A DNA stretch of 34,776 nt from an uncultured Coriobacteriaceae bacterium. Its GTDB lineage: Bacteria; Actinomycetota; Coriobacteriia; Coriobacteriales; Atopobiaceae. Positions 27,993 to 34,776 of the stretch are shown here, in pieces. The notes below the pieces were generated by a model that searched no databases, was not told where the DNA came from, and saw only the letters and a program-made list of their open reading frames with translations. The stretch's first letter is position 1; every line of letters starts with the position of its first letter. Location of the stretch: positions 1 through 34,776 of the forward strand of contig CACYGL010000015.1 in the NCBI GenBank assembly GCA_902773995.1, given 5' to 3'. Position numbers and translations under genes: made by a program.

Positions 27993-28931
27993 TTAGTCGT
28001 TCTCGCGCTCAGTTGCGTCGCGCTCGGAGCGGTCATCGTGGCCGCCCGTCTCGGCGAGCAGGCCTTGGCGCGCGGCCTCCAGGTCGTCGCGCTGCTCGGC
28101 GGGAAGCTCCGGGTAGTGCGGGTCGCACGCCTCGAGCGTGTGGACGATTGCCTCCGAGACAAGCCAGCGCGCGTAGAACTTCTGGTCTGCCGGGACAACG
28201 TACCAAGGCGCCTCCTTGGTGGCGGTGCGGTCGATGCAGTGCTCGTAGGCGGCCATGTACTTGGGCCACAGCTGGCGCTCGGTCACGTCGGACGAGGAGA
28301 ACTTCCAGTTCTTGGACTCGTCATCAATCCGGTCGAGGAAGCGCCTGCGCTGCTCGGCGCTGCTCACGTTGAGGAATATCTTGACCACGCGGTAGCCGTT
28401 TTCCCAGAGGTAGCGCTCAAAGTCGCGGATCTGGCGGTAGCGCTGCTCGAAGAAGTCGTCCTTGGGGGTATCGAGCACGCGCCTGGGCATGCGGTAGGTC
28501 TTCTGGAGGTCATGCACGCGCACTACCAGCACGTCCTCGTAGTAGCTGCGGTTGAAGAGGCCAATGCAGCCGCGGCGGGGCAGGCTGGTGACGGCGCGCC
28601 AGAGGAAGTCGTGCGCGAGCTCCTCCGAGGAGGGCTGCTTGAAGCTTGCCACCGAGACACCCTGCGGGTTGATGCCGCTCATCACGTGCTTGATGGTGGA
28701 GTCCTTGCCAGCCGCGTCCATGGCCTGCAGGATTATCACAACGCCCTCGCGGCCCTCGGCGTAGAGCCTGTCCTGGAGCTCGGCCATGCGCTGGATGTTT
28801 GCCTCGGTGAGGGCCTCGAAGTTGGGCCTGAGCTTCTTCTCCACGTGGACGTCCGTGGGGTAGTCATCGAGCTTGAAGTGGCCCGAGCCATCGAACCTGC
28901 AGTCCTTGAGCTCCTGGAACTCCATATGCAT
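27993..28931 (-). CDS. ppk2: Polyphosphate kinase 2 family protein
   Basis: PPK2 enzymes transfer phosphate between polyphosphate and nucleotides, here most likely phosphorylating ADP or AMP in the cytoplasm. The 312-residue product has Walker A QAMDAAGKDSTIK (about 70-81), Walker B LFNRSYYEDVLVVRV (about 125-139), and an Arg-rich lid segment (EQRRRFLDRID). The start is set at the ATG at 28931, four bases after AGGAG; the ATG at 28925 is an equal candidate ten bases away. The nucleotide class cannot be assigned by eye. Neighbours are the HAD phosphatase upstream (53 bases) and the DMT transporter downstream. Confidence 0.9.
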   Translation of the reverse strand: MHMEFQELKDCRFDGSGHFKLDDYPTDVHVEKKLRPNFEALTEANIQRMAELQDRLYAEGREGVVIILQAMDAAGKDSTIKHVMSGINPQGVSVASFKQPSSEELAHDFLWRAVTSLPRRGCIGLFNRSYYEDVLVVRVHDLQKTYRMPRRVLDTPKDDFFEQRYRQIRDFERYLWENGYRVVKIFLNVSSAEQRRRFLDRIDDESKNWKFSSSDVTERQLWPKYMAAYEHCIDRTATKEAPWYVVPADQKFYARWLVSEAIVHTLEACDPHYPELPAEQRDDLEAARQGLLAETGGHDDRSERDATEREND

Positions 28932-28984
28932 GCATCTCCTCGTGGTTCTCGGCAGGCGTGCTGTTGCGCGCGCCACTTGTCTTC

Positions 28985-29905
28985 CTACCCCATGGGGGCG
29001 GAGCTAACGCACGTGGGCGACGCACCGGCGTCGCAGGGGTTCTCGCTCTCCTCGCGCATGAACGCGGGCATAGCGCCCGTCTTGGCTGCGGTAGCGATGT
29101 CGAGAAGGGCGCCGGCAACCGCGTCCTCGGTCACCGCGCCAATGTGCCAGCGCGCCGCTTTCGCGACCTCGGGCGCCGCGTTCGAGACGGCGACGGAGTT
29201 GGGCACGCCCTCGATGATGGCCAGGTCGTTCTCGGAGTCTCCAAAGACGCAGACCTCGTTAAGGCCTATGCCCAGCTGGTCCATGAGGATTGTGAGGCCA
29301 CTCATCTTGGAGACACCTGCAGGCAGGATGTCCAGCGTGGATGCGCTGGCGCTGGGAAAAACGAAGTCGAACTCGGGGAAGTCGCGGACCAAGTCCTGAC
29401 GGAGGGCCTCCATGTGGGCGCGAGAGTGGTCGCTGTGGATGTTGTTCTTCACGTACGTGCCGGCCGGAATGTGCGCGGCCGTGCGGTGGAATGCATGGAA
29501 GGCCTTGGGGTGCCGCGCCAGCTCATCGTCCGTGATGCCCACAACGACGTCGCTATTCTCGCGGTCGTTGTCATAAGAGGTGAGGGCGGTCCTCTCGCCC
29601 TCGCGTTCGCGCAGGTAGGAGACAAGGCGCTCAAGGGTTTTGCGCGCGGGTGCCTCCTGGTAGATCACGCGGCCACGCAGGCGCACGACTTGCCCGTTCA
29701 CAAAGACGCCGGTCTGGAAGCAGTCCGCCGCGTCCGCCTCGAACATCCACGACATCATGGCAACGGTCCGGCCGGAGATGGGGCCGGCAAGCACGCCCGG
29801 CGCGGCGTTCACGGCGCGCACGGCGGCAATGGCCGCGTCCGACGCGCGACCCTGGCCGTAGGGAATCAAGGTGTTGTCGAGGTCCGAGAGCGCGAGCTTT
29901 ATCAC
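28985..29905 (-). CDS. HAD-superfamily (Cof-type) hydrolase
   Basis: The 306-residue protein has HAD motif I SDLDNTLIPYG at its start, and near the end motif IV GDSENDLAIIEGVPNSVAVSNA, with a Cof-type cap between. These enzymes hydrolyse sugar phosphates, nucleotides or similar small phosphoesters. The start is the GTG at 29905, preceded by AAGGGA; an in-frame extension upstream would translate the 21-bp repeat and is rejected. It begins a likely operon with ppk2 and the DMT transporter. The specific substrate is unknown. Confidence 0.88.
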   Translation of the reverse strand: MIKLALSDLDNTLIPYGQGRASDAAIAAVRAVNAAPGVLAGPISGRTVAMMSWMFEADAADCFQTGVFVNGQVVRLRGRVIYQEAPARKTLERLVSYLREREGERTALTSYDNDRENSDVVVGITDDELARHPKAFHAFHRTAAHIPAGTYVKNNIHSDHSRAHMEALRQDLVRDFPEFDFVFPSASASTLDILPAGVSKMSGLTILMDQLGIGLNEVCVFGDSENDLAIIEGVPNSVAVSNAAPEVAKAARWHIGAVTEDAVAGALLDIATAAKTGAMPAFMREESENPCDAGASPTCVSSAPMG

Positions 29906-29970
29906 GGTGTCCCTTCCCTTCTCGTGCGCTTGTTTGCTGAGAAGAGCATACGGCAGCACGGCACGTGCCG

Positions 29971-30012
29971 CGGGATTCCATTGCCGGGCAACGGGATTCC
30001 ATTGCCGGGCAA
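29971..30012. repeat. 21-bp tandem palindromic repeat, locus 2
   Basis: Two identical contiguous 21-base units (29971-29991 and 29992-30012) contain GGGATTCCATTGCCGGGCAA with a TTGCCGGGCAA palindrome. They match the units at 22392-22454. They lie about 65 bases before the HAD hydrolase start. Confidence 0.85.
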
Positions 30013-30055
30013 CAAAATCCCACGCCCCCAGTCGTCGCCAACCGAGACATGCAAA

Positions 30056-30095
30056 CGCCCCGCCACCAAAGCCATCCGGCTCCAGCGACGGGGCG
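30056..30095 (-). terminator. Terminator-like hairpin after the radical SAM gene
   Basis: CGCCCCG (30056-30062 complement) and CGGGGCG (30089-30095) close a 40-base hairpin with an inner partial stem. On the minus strand it follows the radical SAM stop by about 35 bases and ends in TTT. Confidence 0.55.
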
Positions 30096-30129
30096 ACAAG
30101 CGCTTTCACGCGAGAGAACCAATCAGCGC

Positions 30130-31560
30130 CTACTTGGCTGCGCCAACGGCCTCCTTCTCCTCCTCCGCAAGCTTCTCCTCAACCTGCGAGTCAAGCTCGG
30201 CGTCCTTCTCGGCAAGCATCTTGGCCTTCTTGTCGACGTCCATCGGGTGCTCCTCGACCCAGATGCGGTCGCCCTCGGGCGCCCACTTCTCGGCGTACTT
30301 GGCCGTGCGGGCGCACAGGTGGTCGACGTCCTCCGGCGAGGTGTACTCCGTGGACTTGGCTTCTGCCTCGTGAACCATCTTGGGCAGAACCTGCGGGTTC
30401 TCGAGCATGGGGCAGGGGCGCAGCATGTTGTCGTTCCAGGGCCAGTTGGCGCGGTACTCCTGGAAGATGGGCTGCTGCAGGCACTCCAGCCAGCTCTTCT
30501 CGTGAATGTTGGCGTTGGAGTAGTGGATGAAGACGCAGGGCTCGACGTCGCCACGGGCGTTCACGTGGCAGAACACGCGACCGCCAGCGATGCAGCCGCC
30601 GACGAACTCGCCGTCGTTCTGGAAGTCCATGGCCATGATGGGCTTGCCGCCCTCGTAGTCGCGGATCTTGCGGATGCGGTCGATCATGTACTCGCGCTGC
30701 TCGATGGTGGGCATGAGGTCGGCGTTGGCGCCCTCGCCCACGGGCATGTAGTGGAAGTACCACTGCCACAGCGCGCCGTGCTCAATGATGAAGTCGTAGT
30801 ACTCGTCGGAGGTGACGTCCTCGACGTTGTTGCGCGTGTAGCAGGTGGAGATGCCGAAGGGCACGCCGTTCTCGGTCATGAGGTCCATGGCGCGAACGAC
30901 CTCGTCGAACGAGCCGTCACCGCGGCGACCGTCGTTGGCGGTCTTGAAGCCCTCGAGCGACATCGAGAACACGATGTTGCCCAGGCGCTTGCAGTCGTCG
31001 CAGAGCTTCTGGTCGATGAGCGAGCCGTTGGTGAAGAGGCCAAAGATGCAGTCGTCGTGCTTCTCGGCAAGGCGGACGACGTCCTTCTTGCGCACCAGGG
31101 GCTCGCCGCCGGTCATCATGAAGAAGTGCGTGCCCAGCGCTTTGGCCTCGGTGACCAGGCGATCCATGTCATCGAAGGAGAGGTTGAGGGAGTTGCCGTA
31201 GTCGGCGGCCCAGCAGCCGATGCAGTGCTTGTTGCAGGCGCTCGTGGGGTCGAAGATGATGATCCAGGGCACGTTGCACTGGTACTTCTCGGCGGACTGG
31301 GTGGTCTCGCGCAGGCCGCGGAACGCGGACTCGTAGGCGCCGTTCAGGACGGCGGTCTTCTCCCACTTGGAACCAGGGTAGAATGCCTTGCGCAGGGAGT
31401 TTGCCATGTCGGGCGCGGTGTCAGCGAGGAGCTTGCCGCCCATGTCCAGGAACTTGTTGATGGCCTCCTCGGGGTGATCGCTCCTGACGCCCTTGATGGC
31501 CTGGTCGATTGCGATGCTGAATGCCTTGCGCTCAGCGGCGTGTGCGATTTTCGACTGCAT
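30130..31560 (-). CDS. Radical SAM/SPASM domain protein
   Basis: The 476-residue protein has the radical SAM cluster motif at C109, C113, C116 (SACNKHCIGCW, Cx3Cx2C) and the SAM-binding MMTGGEPLVRKK. A C-terminal Cys-rich segment (VGGCIAGG, FCHVNARGDVEPC, LRPCPMLE) resembles an auxiliary SPASM cluster. A coiled, Glu/Lys-rich tail follows. About 90 N-terminal residues precede the barrel. The start at 31560 has AAAGGAA upstream. The product is probably a modifying oxidoreductase; no peptide substrate gene is recognisable nearby, so the substrate is unknown. A perfect palindrome at 31630-31646 overlaps its candidate promoter. Confidence 0.88.
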   Translation of the reverse strand: MQSKIAHAAERKAFSIAIDQAIKGVRSDHPEEAINKFLDMGGKLLADTAPDMANSLRKAFYPGSKWEKTAVLNGAYESAFRGLRETTQSAEKYQCNVPWIIIFDPTSACNKHCIGCWAADYGNSLNLSFDDMDRLVTEAKALGTHFFMMTGGEPLVRKKDVVRLAEKHDDCIFGLFTNGSLIDQKLCDDCKRLGNIVFSMSLEGFKTANDGRRGDGSFDEVVRAMDLMTENGVPFGISTCYTRNNVEDVTSDEYYDFIIEHGALWQWYFHYMPVGEGANADLMPTIEQREYMIDRIRKIRDYEGGKPIMAMDFQNDGEFVGGCIAGGRVFCHVNARGDVEPCVFIHYSNANIHEKSWLECLQQPIFQEYRANWPWNDNMLRPCPMLENPQVLPKMVHEAEAKSTEYTSPEDVDHLCARTAKYAEKWAPEGDRIWVEEHPMDVDKKAKMLAEKDAELDSQVEEKLAEEEKEAVGAAK

Positions 31561-31629
31561 AGTTGTTCCTTTCGCCCAGTGGCGGTGGTCGAACTGCCTT
31601 CCACCGATTTTTCGCACCTTTGTATGGAC

Positions 31630-31646
31630 GGTCAAATATTTTGACC
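31630..31646 (-). promoter_or_regulatory. Palindromic operator overlapping the radical SAM promoter
   Basis: GGTCAAATATTTTGACC is a perfect 7-3-7 palindrome. On the minus strand, TTGATT upstream and CAAAAT within it are 16 bases apart, so it would overlap the -10 of a promoter about 70 bases before the start at 31560. This suggests a repressor or an FNR/CRP-like regulator; the protein is unknown. Confidence 0.55.
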
Positions 31647-31716
31647 AAGATTTGAAAAAAATCAACCCGCATCGAGAAAGCCTACAGAAGCGTTTACAAA
31701 GGGCGAGAAGGACGCC

Positions 31717-31994
31717 GGAGCGCGCCCCGCGGCGCCGAATTGACGCCACGGTGGGGGGTTACGGTGCGGGATTGCTGCGGGAACGGTCCCTCCGGCGCCA
31801 AAACGGCGCCACAGCGAGAGCTACGTACGCACTTGCTGCCAAAAGTCGCCTTGTGGCGCCAGGTTGACGCCACAGCGGCGGTTTCGTACGGGGTTGCTGC
31901 GGGAACGTGCCCTGTGGCGCCGAATTGACGCCACAGCGGCGACTTCGTACGCACTTGCTGCGGAAACCGACCCTCTGGCACCGCTGCAGCGGGA
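31717..31994. repeat. 61-bp tandem repeat, locus B
   Basis: Units begin near 31763, 31824, 31885 and 31946, exactly 61 bases apart, with a partial one before. The best landmark reads TTCGTACGCACTTGCTGC. Each unit then has a hairpin, for example TGTGGCG and CGCCACA in the units from 31824 and 31885, and GGCGCC on both sides of AAAAC in the unit from 31763. Together with the different but equally paired stem at 481-515, the stem bases vary while pairing is kept. Confidence 0.9.
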
Positions 31995-32123
31995 CATTCT
32001 CGCCGACGGGCCAATCTCCCCCACCCCCGTTGCCGCCCACCCGACTAGAATAAAAAGGCTGCTGGCGCGCGCCCGCGGCATCCCAGGCACACCCGCAAGT
32101 CCACCAGGTCATTTGGAGGCAAC

Positions 32124-33761
32124 GTGACCATCGTCGACATGCTGCGCAAGAACGCCGAGCTCTACCCCAATGAGGTCGCCCTCGTGGAGGTGAACCCCCA
32201 ACGGCGCGAGAACCGACACATCACCTGGCGCGAGTACGAGCTCGTCGAGACCACGGACGATGAGCCGTTCCGCCGCGAGATGACCTGGCAGGTCTTTGAC
32301 GAGAAGGCCAACCGCTTTGCCAACCTGCTGCTCTCGCGCGGCATCCGCAAGGATGACAAGGTCGCCGTCCTTCTCTACAACTGCATCGAGTGGCTCCCCA
32401 TCTACTTTGGCGTGCTCAAGAGCGGCGCCACCGTGGTACCCCTCAACTTCCGCTACTCCGCCGACGAGATCCGCTACTGCGTCGAGAAGTCCGACGCTGA
32501 CATCCTGGTCTTTGGCCCCGAGTTCACCGGCCGCGTCGAGGAGATCGTGCCCCAGATCCAGAAGGGCCGCCTCCTCTTCTACGTGGGCGACGACTGCCCC
32601 ACCTGGGCCGAGCCCTACCAGGAGCTTGTTGGCCTGTGCTCCTCGGCAGACCCCATGATTCCGCTCTCGGAGGACGAGGACGCGGCGGTCTACTTTAGCT
32701 CGGGCACCACCGGCTTCCCCAAGGCCATCCTGCACCACCACCAGAGCCTCACCCAGGCCGCAATCATGGAGCAGAAGCACCACGGCCAGACGCATGACGA
32801 CGTCTTTCTCTGCATCCCGCCGCTCTACCACACCGGCGCCATCATGCACTGGATGGGGTCGCTCGCCGTGGGCGGGCGCGGCGTGCTCCTGCGCGGCGTG
32901 AGCCCCAAGACCATCCTCGAGACCGTCTCCAACGAGCGCTGCACCATCGTGTGGCTGCTCGTCCCCTGGGCGCAGGACATCCTTCTCGCCATCGAGCAGG
33001 GCACGGTCACGCTGGCCGACTATCACCTCGACCAGTGGCGCCTCATGCACATTGGCGCCCAGCCCGTGCCCAAGAGCCTGGTGCGCCGCTGGCTCAAGGT
33101 CTTCCCCAACCAGCAGTACGACACCAACTACGGCCTCTCGGAGTCCTGCGGTCCCGGCTGCGTCCACCTGGGCGTGGAGAACGTTGACCACGTGGGTGCC
33201 ATTGGCGTTCCCGGCTACCGCTGGGAGTGCAAGATCGTGGACGAGAAGGGCGAGGAGGTCGCGCGCGGCAACGTGGGCGAGCTGTGCGTCAAGGGCCCGG
33301 GCCTCATGGAGTGCTACTACAAGGACCCCGCGGCCACGGCCGAGACCCTCATCGACGGGTGGCTCCACACCGGCGACATGGCGCGCCAGGACGAGGACGG
33401 CTTCTACTGGCTGGTCGACCGCAAGAAGGACGTCATCGTGATGGGTGGCGAGAACCTCTACCCCGTGCAGATCGAGGACTTTCTCGCCTCCAACCCCGCC
33501 ATTCAGGACGTGGCCGTCATCGGCCTGCCCGACGAGCGCCTGGGCGAGATACCCGCGGCGATCATCGAGCTCAAGCCCGGCTGCGAGGACACCACCGAGG
33601 ACGACATCAACGAGTTCTGCCTGGCGCTCCCCCGCTACAAGCGGCCGCGCAAGGTGATTTTTGCCGAGGTGCCGAGAAACCCCACGGGCAAGATCGAGAA
33701 GCCGCTCCTGCGCGAGAGGTACGGGGCGGCGCACCTGGTAGACCAGGAGAACAAGGCCTAG
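32124..33761 (+). CDS. AMP-forming acyl-CoA ligase
   Basis: This enzyme activates a carboxylic acid with ATP and joins it to CoA. The 545-residue chain has the P-loop SSGTTGFPKA (from 192), the A5 motif YGLSES, the A7 region GWLHTGDMARQDEDG, the hinge DRKKDVIVMGGENLYP, and the catalytic Lys523 in PTGKIEKP. An acidic 20-residue insert (RRENRHITWREYELVETTDD) lies near the start. The GTG at 32124 has GGAGG five bases upstream. It lies 54 bases before iorA, so the acid is likely an aryl or branched acid linked to 2-oxoacid oxidation. The actual substrate cannot be read. Confidence 0.92.
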   Translation: MTIVDMLRKNAELYPNEVALVEVNPQRRENRHITWREYELVETTDDEPFRREMTWQVFDEKANRFANLLLSRGIRKDDKVAVLLYNCIEWLPIYFGVLKSGATVVPLNFRYSADEIRYCVEKSDADILVFGPEFTGRVEEIVPQIQKGRLLFYVGDDCPTWAEPYQELVGLCSSADPMIPLSEDEDAAVYFSSGTTGFPKAILHHHQSLTQAAIMEQKHHGQTHDDVFLCIPPLYHTGAIMHWMGSLAVGGRGVLLRGVSPKTILETVSNERCTIVWLLVPWAQDILLAIEQGTVTLADYHLDQWRLMHIGAQPVPKSLVRRWLKVFPNQQYDTNYGLSESCGPGCVHLGVENVDHVGAIGVPGYRWECKIVDEKGEEVARGNVGELCVKGPGLMECYYKDPAATAETLIDGWLHTGDMARQDEDGFYWLVDRKKDVIVMGGENLYPVQIEDFLASNPAIQDVAVIGLPDERLGEIPAAIIELKPGCEDTTEDDINEFCLALPRYKRPRKVIFAEVPRNPTGKIEKPLLRERYGAAHLVDQENKA

Positions 33762-33815
33762 ACGGCCCACCGGAGAGGAAACACAGGCGGGCAGTCCGCC
33801 GGGAGAGGAGAGCGC

Positions 33816-34776
33816 ATGGGAAAGCAGCTACTGTCGGGCAACGAGGCCATCGCCGAGGGGGCGTGGTCGGCCGGCGTGGACGTGGGAACGGGATACCCCG
33901 GCACCCCCTCCACCGAGACCCTCGAGAACCTCGTGCAGCACGGTGACGTCTACTGCGAGTGGTCGCCCAACGAGAAGGTCGCCCTGTGCGCACGCTGGTT
34001 ACCATGAAGCACGTTGGCCTCAACGTTGCGGCAGACCCGTTTATGAGCGTCACCAACACGGGCGTTAACGCCGGCCTGGTGCTTCTCGTTGCCGACGACC
34101 CCTCCATGTACAGCTCCCAGAACGAGCAGGACACGAGGAACTACGCAGCGTTTGCTCGCGTGCCGTGCCTGGACCCGTCTGACTCCCAGGAGGCCTACGA
34201 CTTCACGCGCAAGGCGTTCGACATCTCCGAGCGCTTCGACGCGCCGGTCATTCTCCACGAGACCATGCGCATCGCCCACACGAGGACCATGGTCGAGTGC
34301 TCCCACGAGCGCGACCTTGAGGCCGCCGCGCCGCGCGACTACCAGAGCCAGCCTAGCAAGTACGTCATGATGCCGGCCTACGCCGTGGCGCGCACCCGCG
34401 TGACCAACGAGCGCGAGGACGCCCTGGTGGAGTTTGCCGAGACGAGCGACCTCAACCGCGTCGAGATGCGCGACACCAAGGTTGGCATCATCGTTGCCGG
34501 AGCCCTCTACAACCACGTGCGCGAGGCGCTGCCCAACGCGTCCACGCTCAAGCTGGGTCTCACCTGGCCGCTGCCTCCTAAGCTCCTCGCGAGCTTTGCG
34601 GCCTCGGTGGAGAAGGTCTACGTGGTGGAGGAGTCCTGCCGCTACTTCCGCGACCACGTGGCCGCACTGGGCATCAAGCTCTCCGAGCCGCCCGCGGCGC
34701 CGCTCCCCCGCTCCGGCGAGATCTTCCCCGCCGACATCCAGCGGAGCTTTGGCGTGGCCACGCCCGCGCACCTCGA
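33816..34776 (+). pseudogene. iorA: Indolepyruvate:ferredoxin oxidoreductase alpha subunit, frame-disrupted and partial
   Basis: IorA oxidises aryl pyruvates to aryl-acetyl-CoA with reduced ferredoxin as product. The start at 33816 has GAGAGGAG upstream and reads [34 protein letters not shown] core and [11 protein letters not shown]. Near 33986 the frame changes and that reading ends at 34007. Coding resumes in another phase as [20 protein letters not shown] and runs cleanly to the window end. About 11 residues, the conserved EVAxGASxAGA region, are missing; the phase fits loss of 31 bases (1 modulo 3). The 4Fe-4S C-terminal domain is beyond the window. The lesion may be real or an assembly fault. 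Confidence 0.85.

Larger units (their letters stand above)
31561..32123. other. Divergent intergenic region, radical SAM / acyl-CoA ligase
   Basis: These 563 bases contain the palindromic operator (31630-31646), an AT-rich promoter segment, and the 61-bp repeat array (31717-31994). I find no gene with a ribosome binding site. Confidence 0.7.

Noticed and set aside
28033..29399. Long plus-strand frames opposite ppk2 and the HAD gene
   Set aside because: Antisense shadows with biased composition and no translation signals.
29906..30109. N-terminal extension of the HAD hydrolase encoding repeated ARQWNP
   Set aside because: It is the translation of the 21-bp repeat; the GTG at 29905 has a ribosome binding site and starts just before HAD motif I.
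31717..31994. CRISPR array
   Set aside because: Whole 61-bp units repeat, including the would-be spacers, and there are no cas genes.

Overview
This 34.8 kb window is GC-rich chromosomal DNA from an anaerobic, fermentative actinobacterium. The gene content points to Coriobacteriia, probably an Atopobiaceae/Olsenella-like genome. The evidence is a type III glutamine synthetase, ferredoxin-type glutamate synthase plumbing, a nickel-pincer cofactor cluster, radical SAM and indolepyruvate:ferredoxin oxidoreductase genes, and short high-GC intergenic repeats. The taxonomic call is an inference from protein character, not a database result. Most genes lie on the minus strand. I see no rRNA, tRNA, CRISPR array, transposase or phage gene.

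Layout. 1-4.0 kb: end of a FeoB-associated small membrane protein, a repeat-rich gap, then polA-rnhA. 4.0-7.2 kb: a mirrored repeat cluster and AT-rich promoter region, type III glutamine synthetase, a bidirectional terminator and a DUF308 membrane protein. 7.3-11.4 kb: a three-gene ABC importer operon (Tat lipoprotein, fused double permease, ATPase). 11.7-13.5 kb: mntP and a zinc-dependent phospholipase C-like gene, divergent. 13.5-15.5 kb: a flavodoxin and iron-type alcohol dehydrogenase pair behind a MerR-type promoter. 15.6-22.3 kb: a small Trp-rich ORF and gltB-gltD. 22.5-26.8 kb: a DUF2804 gene and the larE-larB-larC operon. 26.9-30 kb: a zinc-ribbon remnant, a DMT transporter, PPK2 and a HAD phosphatase. 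30-34.8 kb: a radical SAM/SPASM protein, a large tandem repeat, an AMP-forming acyl-CoA ligase and iorA, cut by the window end.

How the genes work together. Glutamine synthetase and GltBD form the GS-GOGAT ammonium assimilation route. LarE, LarB and LarC build the nickel-pincer nucleotide. The ligase-IorA pair belongs to 2-oxoacid/aryl-CoA metabolism. Flavodoxin plus alcohol dehydrogenase look like a redox/aldehyde-stress unit.

Two things stand out. First, four separate genes (glutamine synthetase III, the ABC permease, a zinc-ribbon gene and iorA) are each broken in the same way: the reading frame shifts and a short stretch of expected sequence is missing, as if about 30-45 bases had been excised. 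Second, the intergenic DNA carries several distinct families of structured repeats: a 61-bp tandem unit at two loci, a 21-bp palindromic tandem unit at two loci, a 40-bp-spaced mirrored array before the glutamine synthetase, and long inverted repeats of 70-100 bp.
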